NCBI GenBank assembly: GCA_002150815.3
Contig: NDFF03000075.1
Coordinates: 124,001-188,000, forward strand
DNA length: 64,000 nt
DNA from: Grammothele lineata
Taxonomy: Eukaryota > Basidiomycota > Agaricomycetes > Polyporales > Polyporaceae
Direction of reading: 5' to 3'
In this document: piece after piece, positions 1-11,026 of the stretch
Position numbering within the stretch: position 1 is the first letter of the stretch
Layout: the number at the start of each line of letters is the position of its first letter
Program-made: the position numbers and the translations under genes
Notes under the pieces: generated by a model
What the model was told of the DNA's origin: nothing
Databases searched by the model: none
Seen by the model: the letters and a program-made list of their open reading frames with translations, nothing else

Positions 1-723
1 CGCGCCTTCTCCCTCGCCTTCATCCCCGTGCACGCGAGCCCGGACCAGCCCGCCCCGCCCCTCGAGCGCGGCGACTTCGAGCTCGCGTGCGACGCGCACG
101 GCATCCCCGTCGCGCTCGCCGTCACTTCTCGCGCTGCGCCCCTGTGGCCGTGGCAGCGCGCGGCGGGCGTCGGCCCCGGGGCTGGGCTCGCGGAGTGGTT
201 CGCGGGCGCGGCGAGCGCGCTGGGCGTGGAAGGCCCGTTGTTGTTGCTCGAGAACAGCGTGGGCTTGGGCGGACTTAGGTTTGGGCTGGCGGGGGCGCCG
301 ATCGCGGCGCACGCTGGGGGAGGGGGCGCGGGCTTGTTTGGGGGCGCTGCGGGCGTTGTGGGTGCGGGTCTTATGGGCATGGGCGTCGGCGCGGGCGTCG
401 GCGCGAACCACGGCGGTGGCCACGGTGTCGGTGTCGGCGCAGGGCTCAACCCCGGCGTCGGCGCGAACGCCGGCGGGATGGGGCTGGGAATGGGGCTAGG
501 TTTCAGTTTGGGGTTGGGTATGGGCAAGGACGGGCGTGGGGTGAGCGTGCGACGGTGGGTGCACGACTTGCGCCCGAGCGGGCACCCGGACGTGCGCCCG
601 AAGAGCGCGGGCGAGCTCCTGCTCGAGCGCAGCCCTGCGGGCGAGGAGGCGCGCCTGATGGCGTTCTGCTTGTGCTTGCTCGTGCTCACTCTTTGGGCCC
701 TCGCGATGAAGGCCGTGCGGTGA
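1..723 (+). CDS. C-terminal part of a Gly-rich, probably tail-anchored protein (5' truncated)
   Basis: The frame is open from base 1 to a TGA at 721-723, so this is the 3' end of a gene that begins outside the window; the ATG-like start at 28 is internal. About 240 residues are visible. The first third is mixed globular-looking sequence, followed by a long glycine, alanine and valine run (about 300-530) with repeated GVGA/GMGLG units. A charged segment comes next, and a hydrophobic stretch (LMAFCLCLLVLTLWALAM) lies only a few residues before the stop. That layout suggests a single C-terminal membrane anchor. I do not recognise the family. The Gly-rich stretch lowers confidence in any homology call. 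Confidence 0.5.
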   Translation, partial: RAFSLAFIPVHASPDQPAPPLERGDFELACDAHGIPVALAVTSRAAPLWPWQRAAGVGPGAGLAEWFAGAASALGVEGPLLLLENSVGLGGLRFGLAGAPIAAHAGGGGAGLFGGAAGVVGAGLMGMGVGAGVGANHGGGHGVGVGAGLNPGVGANAGGMGLGMGLGFSLGLGMGKDGRGVSVRRWVHDLRPSGHPDVRPKSAGELLLERSPAGEEARLMAFCLCLLVLTLWALAMKAVR

Positions 724-1120
724 GCGGTGAGAATGAGTGTTTTGAAGGAAAGAAGGGTGTGGATCCCTTACTATACCTAGTTTTACGAGGAGTGCTGTAT
801 GTTAATACCATACCAGATCGGAAGCAGTCTGGCATCAAGCAATGCATGCTTTCCACTGCTTTTTGTGCCCGTCACTTTTTCGCTGCCCACCAAGATCTTA
901 CCTGGTCTTGCCAGACATATAGACCAGTGTGTCTTTGTCTCTCTTCCAGGCAGATTCATTCGCGAGTACGATATCCGGTACATGTTTCGCATATATTGCA
1001 AAAGGCCGGGATCGGGAGGTACTTGCGAAGAGGAGAATGAGAGAAGTGCGAAGCAAATATGCGTACAGGTTCTATGTATATACTCCGAAGAAGAAGGGAG
1101 AACCGTAAACACCAACCACG

Positions 1121-1148
1121 CCAAACGCTAAACGCCAAACGCCAAACG
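1121..1148. repeat. Four tandem copies of a 7-mer, CYAAACG
   Basis: Units CCAAACG, CTAAACG, CCAAACG and CCAAACG follow each other without spacing. They lie between convergent genes and are not similar to the TTAGGG telomere repeat. Confidence 0.8.
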
Positions 1149-1610
1149 ACTCGTCGTGAAGGGGAAGGGAGGGAGGGACGCCGCGTCGACCAGGAAGAAG
1201 CGAGGAACGAGAGATGCCGTGATATATCGAACGGAGATGCGCACACTCACAAGCGAGCGGGAAGACGAGAGGGGGAGGGAGGGAGACAGAGGAGCATGGA
1301 GCACAGATCACAGGTGTGTACATGTCGCAGGATGGTAATAGCAGCCAAGCCGGGGGGTATGGAGGCGGACACTTGGGAGGGACTTGGCCGGTGAGATAAA
1401 CAGGAGATTGAGAGGGCATATGGTGCATCGGGTACGTCATACGGGGGCGGGAGAGTGTAATGGGTACATGGTAGATTGTCTGTCAGGCGAGGGAGCGGTT
1501 GTGGACAGTCGAGCAGCCGGGAAGAAGTGGCAGGAAGCAGGGAGAGGGAAATGTACACCCGTCCGTCGTGGACGATTATGATACAGCAGTAAAGGACAAA
1601 CAGGCCAGGG

Positions 1611-1625
1611 TCGGGTCGGGTCGGG
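1611..1625. repeat. Three tandem copies of TCGGG
   Basis: A pentamer repeat (TCGGG x3, preceded by a CAGGG variant) lies just 3' of the stop codon of the 1257-aa gene, inside its probable 3' UTR. Confidence 0.7.
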
Positions 1626-1646
1626 AGTCGTCGTGCGCGACAGACA

Positions 1647-4600
1647 CTACTTCGCCTGCGGCGGGGGCACGTCCGAGAACGTGATCGCGAGGCAGCCGAG
1701 CCACGCCATCTCGACCACGGCGCGGCCGATGGGCGTGATAGCGTGGACGGGGTCGAACTGGTCCATCATCTCCTCCTCGTGCACGGGAGACGGCGGCTGC
1801 TGCACCTGATGCTCCTCCACGACCGGCTGGCAGAGCCCGACTTCCTTCAGGCCCTCGGGGTCGAATTCGATGTCGCGGTCTCGTCCGGAGCATATTCCGA
1901 TGATTGCGTCATGCGGCCGGTCCTGGTCGACGAGCTTCGCGGGGAGAGATGCCATCGCCTCCGCGACGGGTCCGGTAATGGTGAGGCCCTCGCTGGGAAG
2001 GCGCACCCCCGTGCCGAGGAAGTCCCCGTACGAAACGAGGCGCGCGTTGACGCTGAACGAGCCCTTGGGGATGCCTTTTGCCTTCGGGGACGCCGAGGAC
2101 GTGACGGCGGCGAGCGAGTCCGCCCGGGAGCGCTTCTTGTTCGCCTCACCCTTCTTGCCCTTCTTGTCGCGCTCGATAGGCACGTAATACACGATCAGGT
2201 ACCACCGCTGCTCGAACGGGATGTCGCACTTGGCCGGGTCCTCGCCAGGCATTGCCGAACCCTCATCTGTGCTCCCAGGCCAGAGCGGGAGAAGCATGTG
2301 CAATGCCTCGGGATGCACCCGCTCGAACACGTTCACGCCCGCGGTGTTCTTCATCGGCTGCTTGCCCTTGCTGCGCTCGTTCCGGCTCGTGCGGAACGTG
2401 GGCAGCAGCCCGACATCCTTGAACGACTCGTTGAGGTTGTGGATTACGCGTTCCTGTTCCTCCTGCTTCGCCCGCGGCGCGAGCGTGACCCACGGCGGCT
2501 GCGTAGACGTGAAGGGCCCCGGGGGCGCCCCCGCGGGCTTGCCAGACGGGGAGCGGCCGCTCTGGCCGGTAACGCGTTTCACGATGCGGCCCATGAAGCC
2601 TGGGCTCTTGCGCTCGTCCGAGTGGTGGTTAGACTGTCCGCGAATGTACTCGATGCGTGTCGAGTCGAGGGCTTCGAACGCCTCAGCGTGCGAGGTGCGT
2701 GGATGGCGCTCGAATTCTTCGTCATCGTCGTCGAGGTCCATGGCATCCTCGCGTACCGTGACGTCTAACGACGAGGCGGGCGAACGAGTGTCCATTGAGT
2801 CTCGAACGGGCAGTGTTGCAGTGCTGATGGAGGGGGCATAGTGGGATGTCGAGGATCCGGCCAGGGTGGGAGAGAGAGGGGCGGTAGGGGAAGAGCCGTT
2901 GTGCGATCTCATGGGGACGTCTTCGTCCGTCGTTTGATGCGTAGTGGCCGAAGACGCGACGCTTCCTGCGCTCGTGGTCTGGCTAGAAGAAGACGCGGAC
3001 GTGCCAGACGTGCCCGAAGTGGTCTTCCCGCTCGGCTTGCTTTTGTCTTTGCTCTTATCCTTGGGCCGGTCCTTGTCCTTGGACGAACGCGACTTATCTC
3101 GACCATTCCCGTTCCGATCTCGCTCCCGCTCCCGCTCAGCTCCCCGTGCGGACGAGCTCCCGTCCGCGAGCAGCCCGTGCGCATTCAGCTGGCTCGTCGT
3201 CCGCGTGCTGGTGAACTGCGCTTGCACGTCCATCGTCGCGAGCAGGATCGTCCCACTCGTATGCACGTGGAAGGACGTCCCACCCGACTTCTGCGCGTTG
3301 CGCCCGAACAAGCCGTATTTGCGGAAGATGCTGAACGCGACGGCACGAGAATGCCTATGGATAATCGAGTGCGGGCCTCCACGTGTATTACCGCGGGAGA
3401 AAGGATCGGGGATATGGCGGACGTTGATACGCTGGGACGGCGCCTTACTCGGGTCTGCAGATACCGCGTTAGCACCATCTTCCCTACCAAATTCGAAAAG
3501 GCACGTACGCTCTGTCCACTGCTTGTCGACCTTGAACCTGCCTACATACTGGTGCCTCCAGAGCTCATGCACGGCCGGCCTCCCGGAGCGGGACGAGAGT
3601 ACGACGCCACCCGGGCCGTCCGCCAGCTCCTTTTGGAAACTCCACTCCTCGCGGCGGAGCATGTAGCCTTTGTCGTTCTTGCGGAGGTGGCTCATGAACG
3701 CGTCGTCACTCATCGTCGTCGTGCTCGAGCGGCGGCCGCTCGAGAGCGAGCCCGTCTCCCATGGCGCGATCGACGCGCTCGCGCTCGGCCGGCGTGCGTC
3801 CCGCGCCCCGGGCGCAAGGTACGACGATGCACCACCGGACGACCAGGACGAGCGGCGTGTGCCGTCGCCGAGGATGTACGTCAGGTCGAACCCGTCGTAG
3901 CCGTTGTACGAGTCAGGCGGCACAGCGTCGCCCTGGGCGCCGTTCGCTACCGGCTGCTGCGAGGTAAGGTCTTGCTGGGCCTTGGTCTGCCAATCAATGC
4001 GTGGGACAGACTGACTTGTGGCATGTGTGAGGGGAGAGGGGAGGGTGGGACTGCGTGTGAGGTCGTCGTGGGGGCGGCTCATGCGCCGTCCAGCGGTGAT
4101 GGTCGCCTCACTATCTTCGCGGTCACGGAGGGACGAGCTGGGGGCGCTGGACATGACCCATGGGGCGCTACCGCGCCGCGAGTGGGCCCTTGACGAGATG
4201 GAGCTCGCGCTCGACTCTCCCCCGTTCTCCATTATCCGCGCAAACGTGACTGGAGAAGGCGCACCGGTACCGGAATGGTGGTATTCATCGTCATCATCCT
4301 GGTCCAAGACACTCATCGCACTGCTCTTCGCCTCGCCTCTTGATGGGCGCGGCCCATAATGCTCCGATCCGCCTCCGAAGGTGTGCAGGGACGCAGTGTC
4401 CGACACGTCGTCGCGCGAGACGTTGCGGTAGTCGAACTCGACGTCAGTGTCCAGATCCTCCCCGCCGTCGTCGTCCGCTGCCGAATCGAGGTCTGCATCT
4501 GAATCAGCCTCGGGACGGGGAGGCGAAGAGGACCCCGAGGGGCCCGCCTGGCCATTGATAGGGAGGGACGGGCGGCGAGTGCCGTCGTCGATAGCACGCA

Positions 4601-5473
4601 TCTTGGCTCTATTCTGTCTGGCCACCTCCTCTTCGTCCTCGTCCGACTGCTCTACCTCGTCTATATCCCTGGTGTTTCCACGAGGCGTACGCGTGCGGGT
4701 ACCGGCGCTCGAGACGGACGGACGCGGTGTGCGGTCGATTGCGCCTGTGCCAGACACGGTAAAGGGGCTTATATGCTCCGTGCGACGGGAAACGTTGGAT
4801 GGAGCGGCGCCGAAGGTATATGTTGAAAGATTTGAGTAGATATCGTCCGGCGGTGCTAGACGTTGAACACTATCTGACGCGTTGTTGGTTGGAGGTGATG
4901 AGGGCGACGTCTTGGCCGGGGGTTGATGGAGGATGGTGGGAAGGGAAGGGCGGCGGGAGGAGCTGATGGAAGAGGAGGGCGTATGAGCAACGCGCCGGGG
5001 AGGGAGCGGCAGCAAATGCGGCGGACGCGAGACCGTCGTACTGTGCGCCCTGCAAAAGGAATATGGGGATAGCGCAGAGGAAGGAGAGAGAAGTGGACAT
5101 ACTGGTTTGGGATGGATCTCCGCCGTGCGGTGGGCGGATTGCCGGAAAGGTCATCAGGACCGCCTCTGGAGGTGATGGGCCTGCCGATGTTGGGACGAGG
5201 GGAGTCGGTGTCGTGGGCGTTGTCGGCAGGATTGTAACCAAGGAACGCGGATGATGAGGAGGATGGGGACATCTGATCGTCAGGTTGGGAGAGAGAGGTG
5301 TTGGCGGACTGGGGATCAAGAGGTGCGAGAGGAGCACGGCGGAAGAATGGGATGGTTGAGGAGGACGTGGAGGAGATGGAGGGAGCCCGGCTGGAGAAAC
5401 TCCTCGGTCGTGAAGCAGGTTTTTCGGGCTGGCGAGCGTGGGGCGGGGCGTCGCTGCGTCGGAACTGGAACAT
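1647..5473 (-). CDS. Large serine-rich, mostly disordered fungal protein of unknown function (1257 aa)
   Basis: Two exons, 5473-5103 and 5049-1647, join across a 53-nt intron (GTATGT...TTGCAG, 5102-5050) in phase 2. The start is the ATG at 5473 (MFQFRRSDAPP). The uninterrupted downstream frame has no ATG near 5015, only a TTG, so it must be reached by splicing. The first ~560 residues are Ser/Pro/Arg-rich with acidic patches and look disordered. Two globular-looking segments follow: residues ~565-740 (with LRREEWSFQKE, ELWRHQYVGRFKVDKQW and a HRHSRAVAFSIFRKYGLF stretch) and ~960-1257 (with RWYLIVYYVPIE and ARLVSYGDFLGTG). Between them is a basic K/S/D run and an acidic DLDDDDEEFE patch. I do not recognise the family. 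The gene is real by length and codon pattern, and function is unknown. Confidence 0.85.
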
Positions 5474-8400
5474 GGAGGGGTGGAGGGACTGAGGGGCTGG
5501 GAGGGGCTGCTTGAGCAGAGAGGGCGAGTTGTGTCAGGAGGACGGCATACGCGGAGGAGGGAGAGGAGGAAAGACGGCGTCGGGAGGAGGAGCACAATGG
5601 GAGGAAGTGTTCCCACGTGGATGGCCGCTCTTGTGCCCGATTTGGGGGGATCTCGCCGGGCGTTTTCGCCGGGCGTGTTTCAGGCGGTCGAGCGCAGGCA
5701 AGCGCAGGCTGGGCTCCTCGCGCCCTCGCCCTCGCGACGCTTTATCTCGTCCCGCCCGTCCGCGGTCCAGCCAGGATCGTCCACACGCTTGGCACCCGCT
5801 CCTGCTCGCCTTTCCACACCGCCCTCACCGCCCGCACGGCAGCGCTAGACGTCCGCACCGCTCCCGAAGACGGGCGGGGTAACCGCAGACGCCCGCAACG
5901 GCCGACGCGCACAGCTGCGACTTGGCTGCGACCTCGGGCGCTTGGTTGTATCGGGCGCCTCTTTCTGGCGCCCGTCTCCTAATCCCCTCCTACGCCCCGA
6001 TCCCGGTTATCCGATGCCAGGGGGACTCGATGCCGAGCTTACGCGGTCCTTGCCGTGGATGGCTTGGTCGTGCGCGTGCATGCTCGTCCGCGGCTCGAGT
6101 CTAGTACGCCGAGACCTCTGACCGACGGAGAGCAGGGCAGCGCGCTACCATCTCGAAACTAGCGAGGACCCTGTACGTTGGCTGGTGATGCGGTCGAGAG
6201 GCTGTTTGGAGTGTCATGACACGTCGTCGATCATCCGAGGCCAACGCCGAGTAGTGATCGCGCTCGCCGCACGAGCACTCACCGCCTCCTGTCGCGCTTC
6301 CCGGCCACCACCGTTCCCCTCCTCCCGTCATTTCCCCGTCATCCACGCCCAGCGGCCCAGCCACGCCTGAGCCATATGTCCTCCCCGCGTGCGTCGTCCA
6401 CCCCGGAGCGCGCCCCCGTCCATCCCCGCGCCGCCCGTGCCCCGTCCAAAGTCTATCAGTCCGAGCCAGTCCGCAACACCCCGCAAGACGCCTTCCTCGT
6501 ATCATACGCCTCGGCCATGTGCCTCACGCATGGCTTAGCCTCGCCGCTCCCGGTGCCGATCGATCCCGACACATCGATAACGCCCCGCGTGAGGTCGGCG
6601 GCGCCCCCTTTCGGAATTTGTACCAAACGCCATCGATCCCACACCACATCACCCGCAAACCCTCCAGTCGGCCCGCGCCTCTATCTTCTTTACCAAGCCC
6701 GAGAGACCCGACACGGACCGGCCCTACGTCCTTCGGGAGTCCGATCCACGCATCCATCCTCCCGGCCACACAACATCAATTTCTCACCGTGGTTCATCCG
6801 TTTCAAAAGTCTTCTATCGGTTCTAGCGCGAGCTCACCCGCCCTCCACCCTCTCTATGTTCACCCTTCACGGTGCTGCGTACTCACACATGCGACCAATG
6901 ACGGGACGCCCGCATTCCGCGTCCCAGTGCGAACGCGGACTCAAAACGGCTGTTTCGTAACAGTCCGGCCCTTTTCCAACACCGCCTGAGACTACTCTTC
7001 GACCCCGACGCCGCCGGAAAGACGTTTACCGTCATCTCCAGGCTCTCACCGTGAACCGAGGCGATATTTGCAGGGCCTCGACTGTGGCCTGCTTACTAGC
7101 AGCACGTTCCTGGAGCGTGTCACTAGCCTCGATCGCGTGCGTTTATCCGGAAAATGAAATCATCACGCAGCTGCGACCTCGTAGCCCCTGGGCCTTGTGG
7201 CGTGAGGTACCGCTCCGGCGACTCATATTCTTCCGTGCGTTCCTGGTGCTCGGACTTTTGACCTCTGTGATTTTGTGTAGCCGCCTGTAACCGCTCGTTA
7301 GAGTGGACCGGAACCCGGGTGTATGCGCTAACGGCGGCTAGGTACCCGGTGTCTATCCAGCTGGTCAGAAAAAAAATAGGCACGCCACATGACAGTCGTC
7401 TAATTGAGCGATGGGTGGCTAAGCACTGCGCCGTTGTCGCTACCATGTACGGCGTTGTCTGTACTCCCGGTCCCAGAGGCTGAAATACGGATGGGCCAAA
7501 ATTCAGGCCTTAGAAAAGGCGGCCATTCTGCCGCACAATGGCCGGAGAAGGAACCGCAGGTATCAAAGAACGTCTTGGTTCGCCAATTCCATCTTTCAGC
7601 GCCCCGCGACCTCATCGACGACGAGCCTGAAACGGCCACGTTCGCCTCTTGAGCACGACGCGCTCACAGCGCGCGAGGTTCTACCGGGTGCCCGGTATTT
7701 TTAACCACATCACCCGCAGCTCTTCCGAGCGACCCGCTGGTCTAGCGGCGTCCGAGAGGCACGGTGGATGTGCGGGCTCTTCACACGATACCTTCACAGG
7801 GCGTCGAAAACGTGGCGTTGGCGTGGCTTCCCTGATGATATTCGTTGCAAGCGCGTTCTTGCAGGGCCACCCACCGAGGACCTACGATCATTTCGGGCGG
7901 CGTATCGTTCATCAAAGACGGACACATACTTCCTAGGAGCCGCGTACGGGTTTCACAGCCTATTGGATATCGGCCGTAAGTTCGCGTGGTATCATACAGA
8001 AACTTTCGGGCTAACCTTAACTCTCAAATGCGTCGTCTGCCACTGGACTAATTGGAGTAAATAAATTCTTCGTCTTACTAAAAGACTAACATTGCTAGCT
8101 CGCGGAAGACACGATCCAGGATTCATCCGCATAATCAACCTCCCGACGGCATGCCGTACCATCCGGGAGGCCGCCAACTTGCAATTATTGTTCGGTGACA
8201 AGTACTCATGGTGCGAGAGATCGCACAGTGAAATTCCAGAACCACTGACCACGGCCCCCGGTATATCGTGTATGCCACCCGGCGATGCACGGATTCAAAG
8301 TCAAAAACACTGCCAACGGGGTCAGCGTGGGGCTTCCAGCGGCCAGTGGACACTGGCACGAACCCAACGACACGAGACCGTGCGCATGACTCGAACGTGG

Positions 8401-8597
8401 CCACCAAGCACCGCGCAAAGGCAGCTCGCAGCAGTTACCAATGTATAGGTGTGACCGCGCGCGGCCCACTAGACGACTCGATAATACAACGACGTCCTTA
8501 TACGCCCGACTCACGCTCCCAGGCTACCGCGCTTCTCGTAGGTACCGAAACCGGCCGTCTCCAAGCTTCGTGACTGAGGCCAAATACAAGGGTCAAG
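5474..8597. other. Long intergenic region without a supported gene
   Basis: About 3.1 kb between the start of the 1257-aa gene and the stop of the first transporter. The first ~1.5 kb is GC-rich promoter-like DNA, and the rest is mixed. A short ATG-initiated reading at 6376 followed by coherent pieces in other frames to ~6990 might be an exon cluster or relic, but no family is recognisable and splice junctions cannot be fixed. Nothing else here is supported. Confidence 0.5.
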
Positions 8598-10454
8598 CTA
8601 CAACCTCCACTTCGGCTCGCCCACGGCTAGCCTGCGGTTCTTGCGCGTGTATACCCAGCGGAGGACCAACCCTACTGCGGCACCGAAGAACATGAACCCG
8701 GCGACAGTATAATGCCCGGTCGGGAACCGCGGCGCCTCGCGACTTTTGTATATGAACACCCCTGCGGACGGACCCGCATGGGGAATCAGGTCAGCGGACG
8801 GTCAGGGTCCACGGTCGGGCGCGGTGGTGGCGCAAACGTGGGTATTGCAGGGTGGTTTACGCGCGGGACCGGGCCATCATCGGGGTGCAACACAGCAGCA
8901 GGTCAGTACTACGGCGTCACGCTCTCGCTGGTGAGATGCAATGCTGAAGGGGGAACAAGGGATGTGGATGAGGGCTGCGGGGATGCGGGGACGCACCGAT
9001 GATCTGGCCAAAGGTCGAGATGGACCCGTTGAGTGGTACCATGAGGGTTGCCGTGCCGGTATTGTGGATGTTCCCTGTGAGCCAGGAAAGCATTGGGCCG
9101 GCGACGGAGAACGCGAATGAGGTGCCGACGCAGAGCAACCCGTAGCGCGCTGCGAACAAGGCTGGAGGTAGCGCCCCTGCCAACCCACCTTATTTGTGAG
9201 TGATCCCTAACACGCTGGACGATCCAAGTTCTCACCTTGGATCAAGAAGCACACGCCGCATATGGTGAACGACCCGATGCCTGCCCACGAGCGCGCCTCG
9301 TACCGGTCCGCAAGCCACGCGACTATTATCACAATGGGGAATGCGATCGCGTAAGGGGGTACCGTGAACAGCTGCGCGGCCAGGCCTGCGAACCCAAGCC
9401 CCTGCACGATGGTCGGCGCGAAGAAAGAGAGGCTTGAGAACGCGACGGAGTATGCTATCCACGCAAGATGGTGGAGGCAGAAACGCCACTCGAGCAGCGC
9501 TTCGCGCGCGTCCGCCCAAGTGATCTTGGCGTGTCCGACCGAAGCAACACCTCGGAGACGGGCCGTTGCAAGAGTACGTTCGTCCTCGGTAAGCCAATCG
9601 ACGCTCTCGGGGTAATCCGGGTAGAAGGTGTAGATGAGAGAAGCGAGGAGGACAGAGGGGAGGCCTTCAATGAGGAAGAGCCATCGCCAGGCTTGCAGGC
9701 CACCCGCACGGTTAATGGTGCCAACCCCAAAGGCGACCGCACTCCCGAAAGCCCCGCCCAAAGTTGCGCCAGCGAGGATAAGCGCCACGCGGAAGGCGCG
9801 CTCGTCCGGTTTGTACCAGAAGGTGAGGCAGTATACGATGCCGGGCCAGAGACCGGCCTCGAAGATGCCGAGGACGAAGCGTGTTGCGACGAGCCCGGCG
9901 TAGTTGTGCACCGCGGCCATTGCCATGGTGGTCGCACCCCAACAAAACATGAGGAAGGAGAACCATCTGCTCGGCTTGTATTTCTTGAGAAGATATGTCG
10001 AGGGTGTCTCAAACAGGGTGTAGGAGATCAGGAAAGCGAGGACGGCTACGAGATATTGGGTTTCAGTTAATTTTAGTGTTTGCACTAGCGAATCTCCCGT
10101 ATCGCTATTCAGAATCTTGGCATTTCCCTAGGTCGAGGTTCACTACCGCCGCACTAGATACAAGTGGAGAATATACTCACGATGTTGGCTCGGTCGATAA
10201 AACAAAGCATGTACATAAACGTGGACATCGTGAGCATTCGTGCGTCAACCTTCCTGGTGAGTCTGCGGGAAGACGTAAGATTGCTTGATGATCGTGCTAA
10301 TCAGAACATACCTGCGCTCCGCCAGGCGGTCCACGAGATGAGAAGCTTCAACCACAATAACATCTTCTATGTGTTTGACAGATGAATCTTTCTTGTCTGT
10401 CTCATAGTTTAGAGAGGTTCTGGTAGCCTTAATGATGCTCAGAGTGGGATCCAT
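8598..10454 (-). CDS. MFS transporter, allantoate permease/anion:cation symporter type (tandem copy 1)
   Basis: Five exons give 486 aa: 10454-10312, 10262-10181, 10127-9236, 9176-8997 and 8761-8598. Introns are 49, 53, 59 and 235 nt. The protein starts MDPTLSIIKATRT. The family signature RKVDARMLTMSTFMYMLCF, then IDRANIGNAK, spans the first two splice junctions and marks TM1. TM2-TM12 follow, with the conserved helix-4 segment GLVATRFVLGIFEAGLWPG, the central loop PDYPESVDWLTEDER and a C-terminal YTRKNRRLA tail. This is the Dal5/Tna1-like part of the major facilitator superfamily, which imports small organic anions or amides with protons across the plasma membrane. The substrate cannot be told from sequence. 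It lies head-to-tail with a close paralogue just upstream. Confidence 0.93.
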
Positions 10455-11026
10455 TGCACTGTCAGTGGAGGAAGGGAAGAACGTCGACTCACAATATACA
10501 GGTCAGAGCTATAAGTAGGCAAAGTTGGAAGTTTATATTCCGGCTTGAGAGGAGCGACAGCTGGCTTACTGGACCCCGGGTGTGTGATGACGGTCACCTG
10601 TAAGGCCCCACATTCAACTGGAAGGAAACCTTGCCTTGACAGAAGGCTTCCCCTCCCACTCGACGCAAGAATAGAGGGGAAACGTGACCAATATTGGAGC
10701 AAGGAACGCTTCTCAGGATCATAGACTTCGAAAATATCTGGCACGGAGACAATGTCAACAACACCATTAGCGCAATATAGAGCTCACAGTCGCCAAACAC
10801 GAATCCAATCATGTCCAGGAGACTATGGGCCATAATCTGGACGAGAATACTAGAGCCCGCGTAAACGCAGTGGATAGCGCTTGCTAGTGTACAGGTGTGG
10901 CCCTGGATGGACTACTGGAAGAGAGAAAGTACAACGATGTCCATATAAACCAAGAATACCTCTCTCAGGCCGCCGTGTCTCCCAGCACCAAAGTCGGTCA
11001 TCTGGAGCCCCGGCATCGCAAATGGT
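10455..11026. other. Spacer between the tandem transporters; promoter of copy 1
   Basis: This is the only DNA between the copy 2 stop and the copy 1 start, so it should hold the copy 1 promoter. It shares three blocks, at nearly identical distances from the start codon, with the promoter of copy 2 (see regulatory entries). The small open frames here are not coding. Confidence 0.7.
10508..10668 (-). promoter_or_regulatory. Conserved promoter boxes of transporter copy 1
   Basis: Given on the + strand, three blocks match the promoter of copy 2. GCTATAAGTAGG (10508-10519) lies 54 bases upstream of the ATG; on the coding strand it contains a TATA-like TTATAG. ACGGTCACCTG followed by AAGGCCCCAC (10590-10611) is the second. 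CCCTCCCACT plus GACGCAA (10651-10668) is the third. The flanking DNA is much less similar, which suggests the blocks were kept by selection after duplication. Confidence 0.55.

Larger units (their letters stand above)
724..1646. other. Convergent intergenic region, no gene
   Basis: This stretch separates the 3' ends of two convergent genes. It holds purine-rich, AT-balanced sequence with two short tandem repeats (1121-1148 and 1611-1625). No open frame here looks coding, so it is best read as two 3' UTRs. Confidence 0.6.

Noticed and set aside
1743..2768. 341-codon open frame on the + strand
   Set aside because: Antisense shadow of the 3' half of the same gene, with no recognisable domain.
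2841..4193. 450-codon open frame on the + strand
   Set aside because: It lies wholly antisense to the 1257-aa gene, is Arg-rich as expected for the mirror of Ser/Asp/Gly codons in GC-rich DNA, and shows no family motif.
4870..5616. 248-codon open frame on the minus strand
   Set aside because: It runs through the first intron and out of frame relative to the spliced model. It is a Pro/Ser-rich artefact of the same exon.
7738..7800. tRNA-like TGGTCTAGCGG
   Set aside because: Resembles an A box only. There is no B box or cloverleaf in the following 100 bases.
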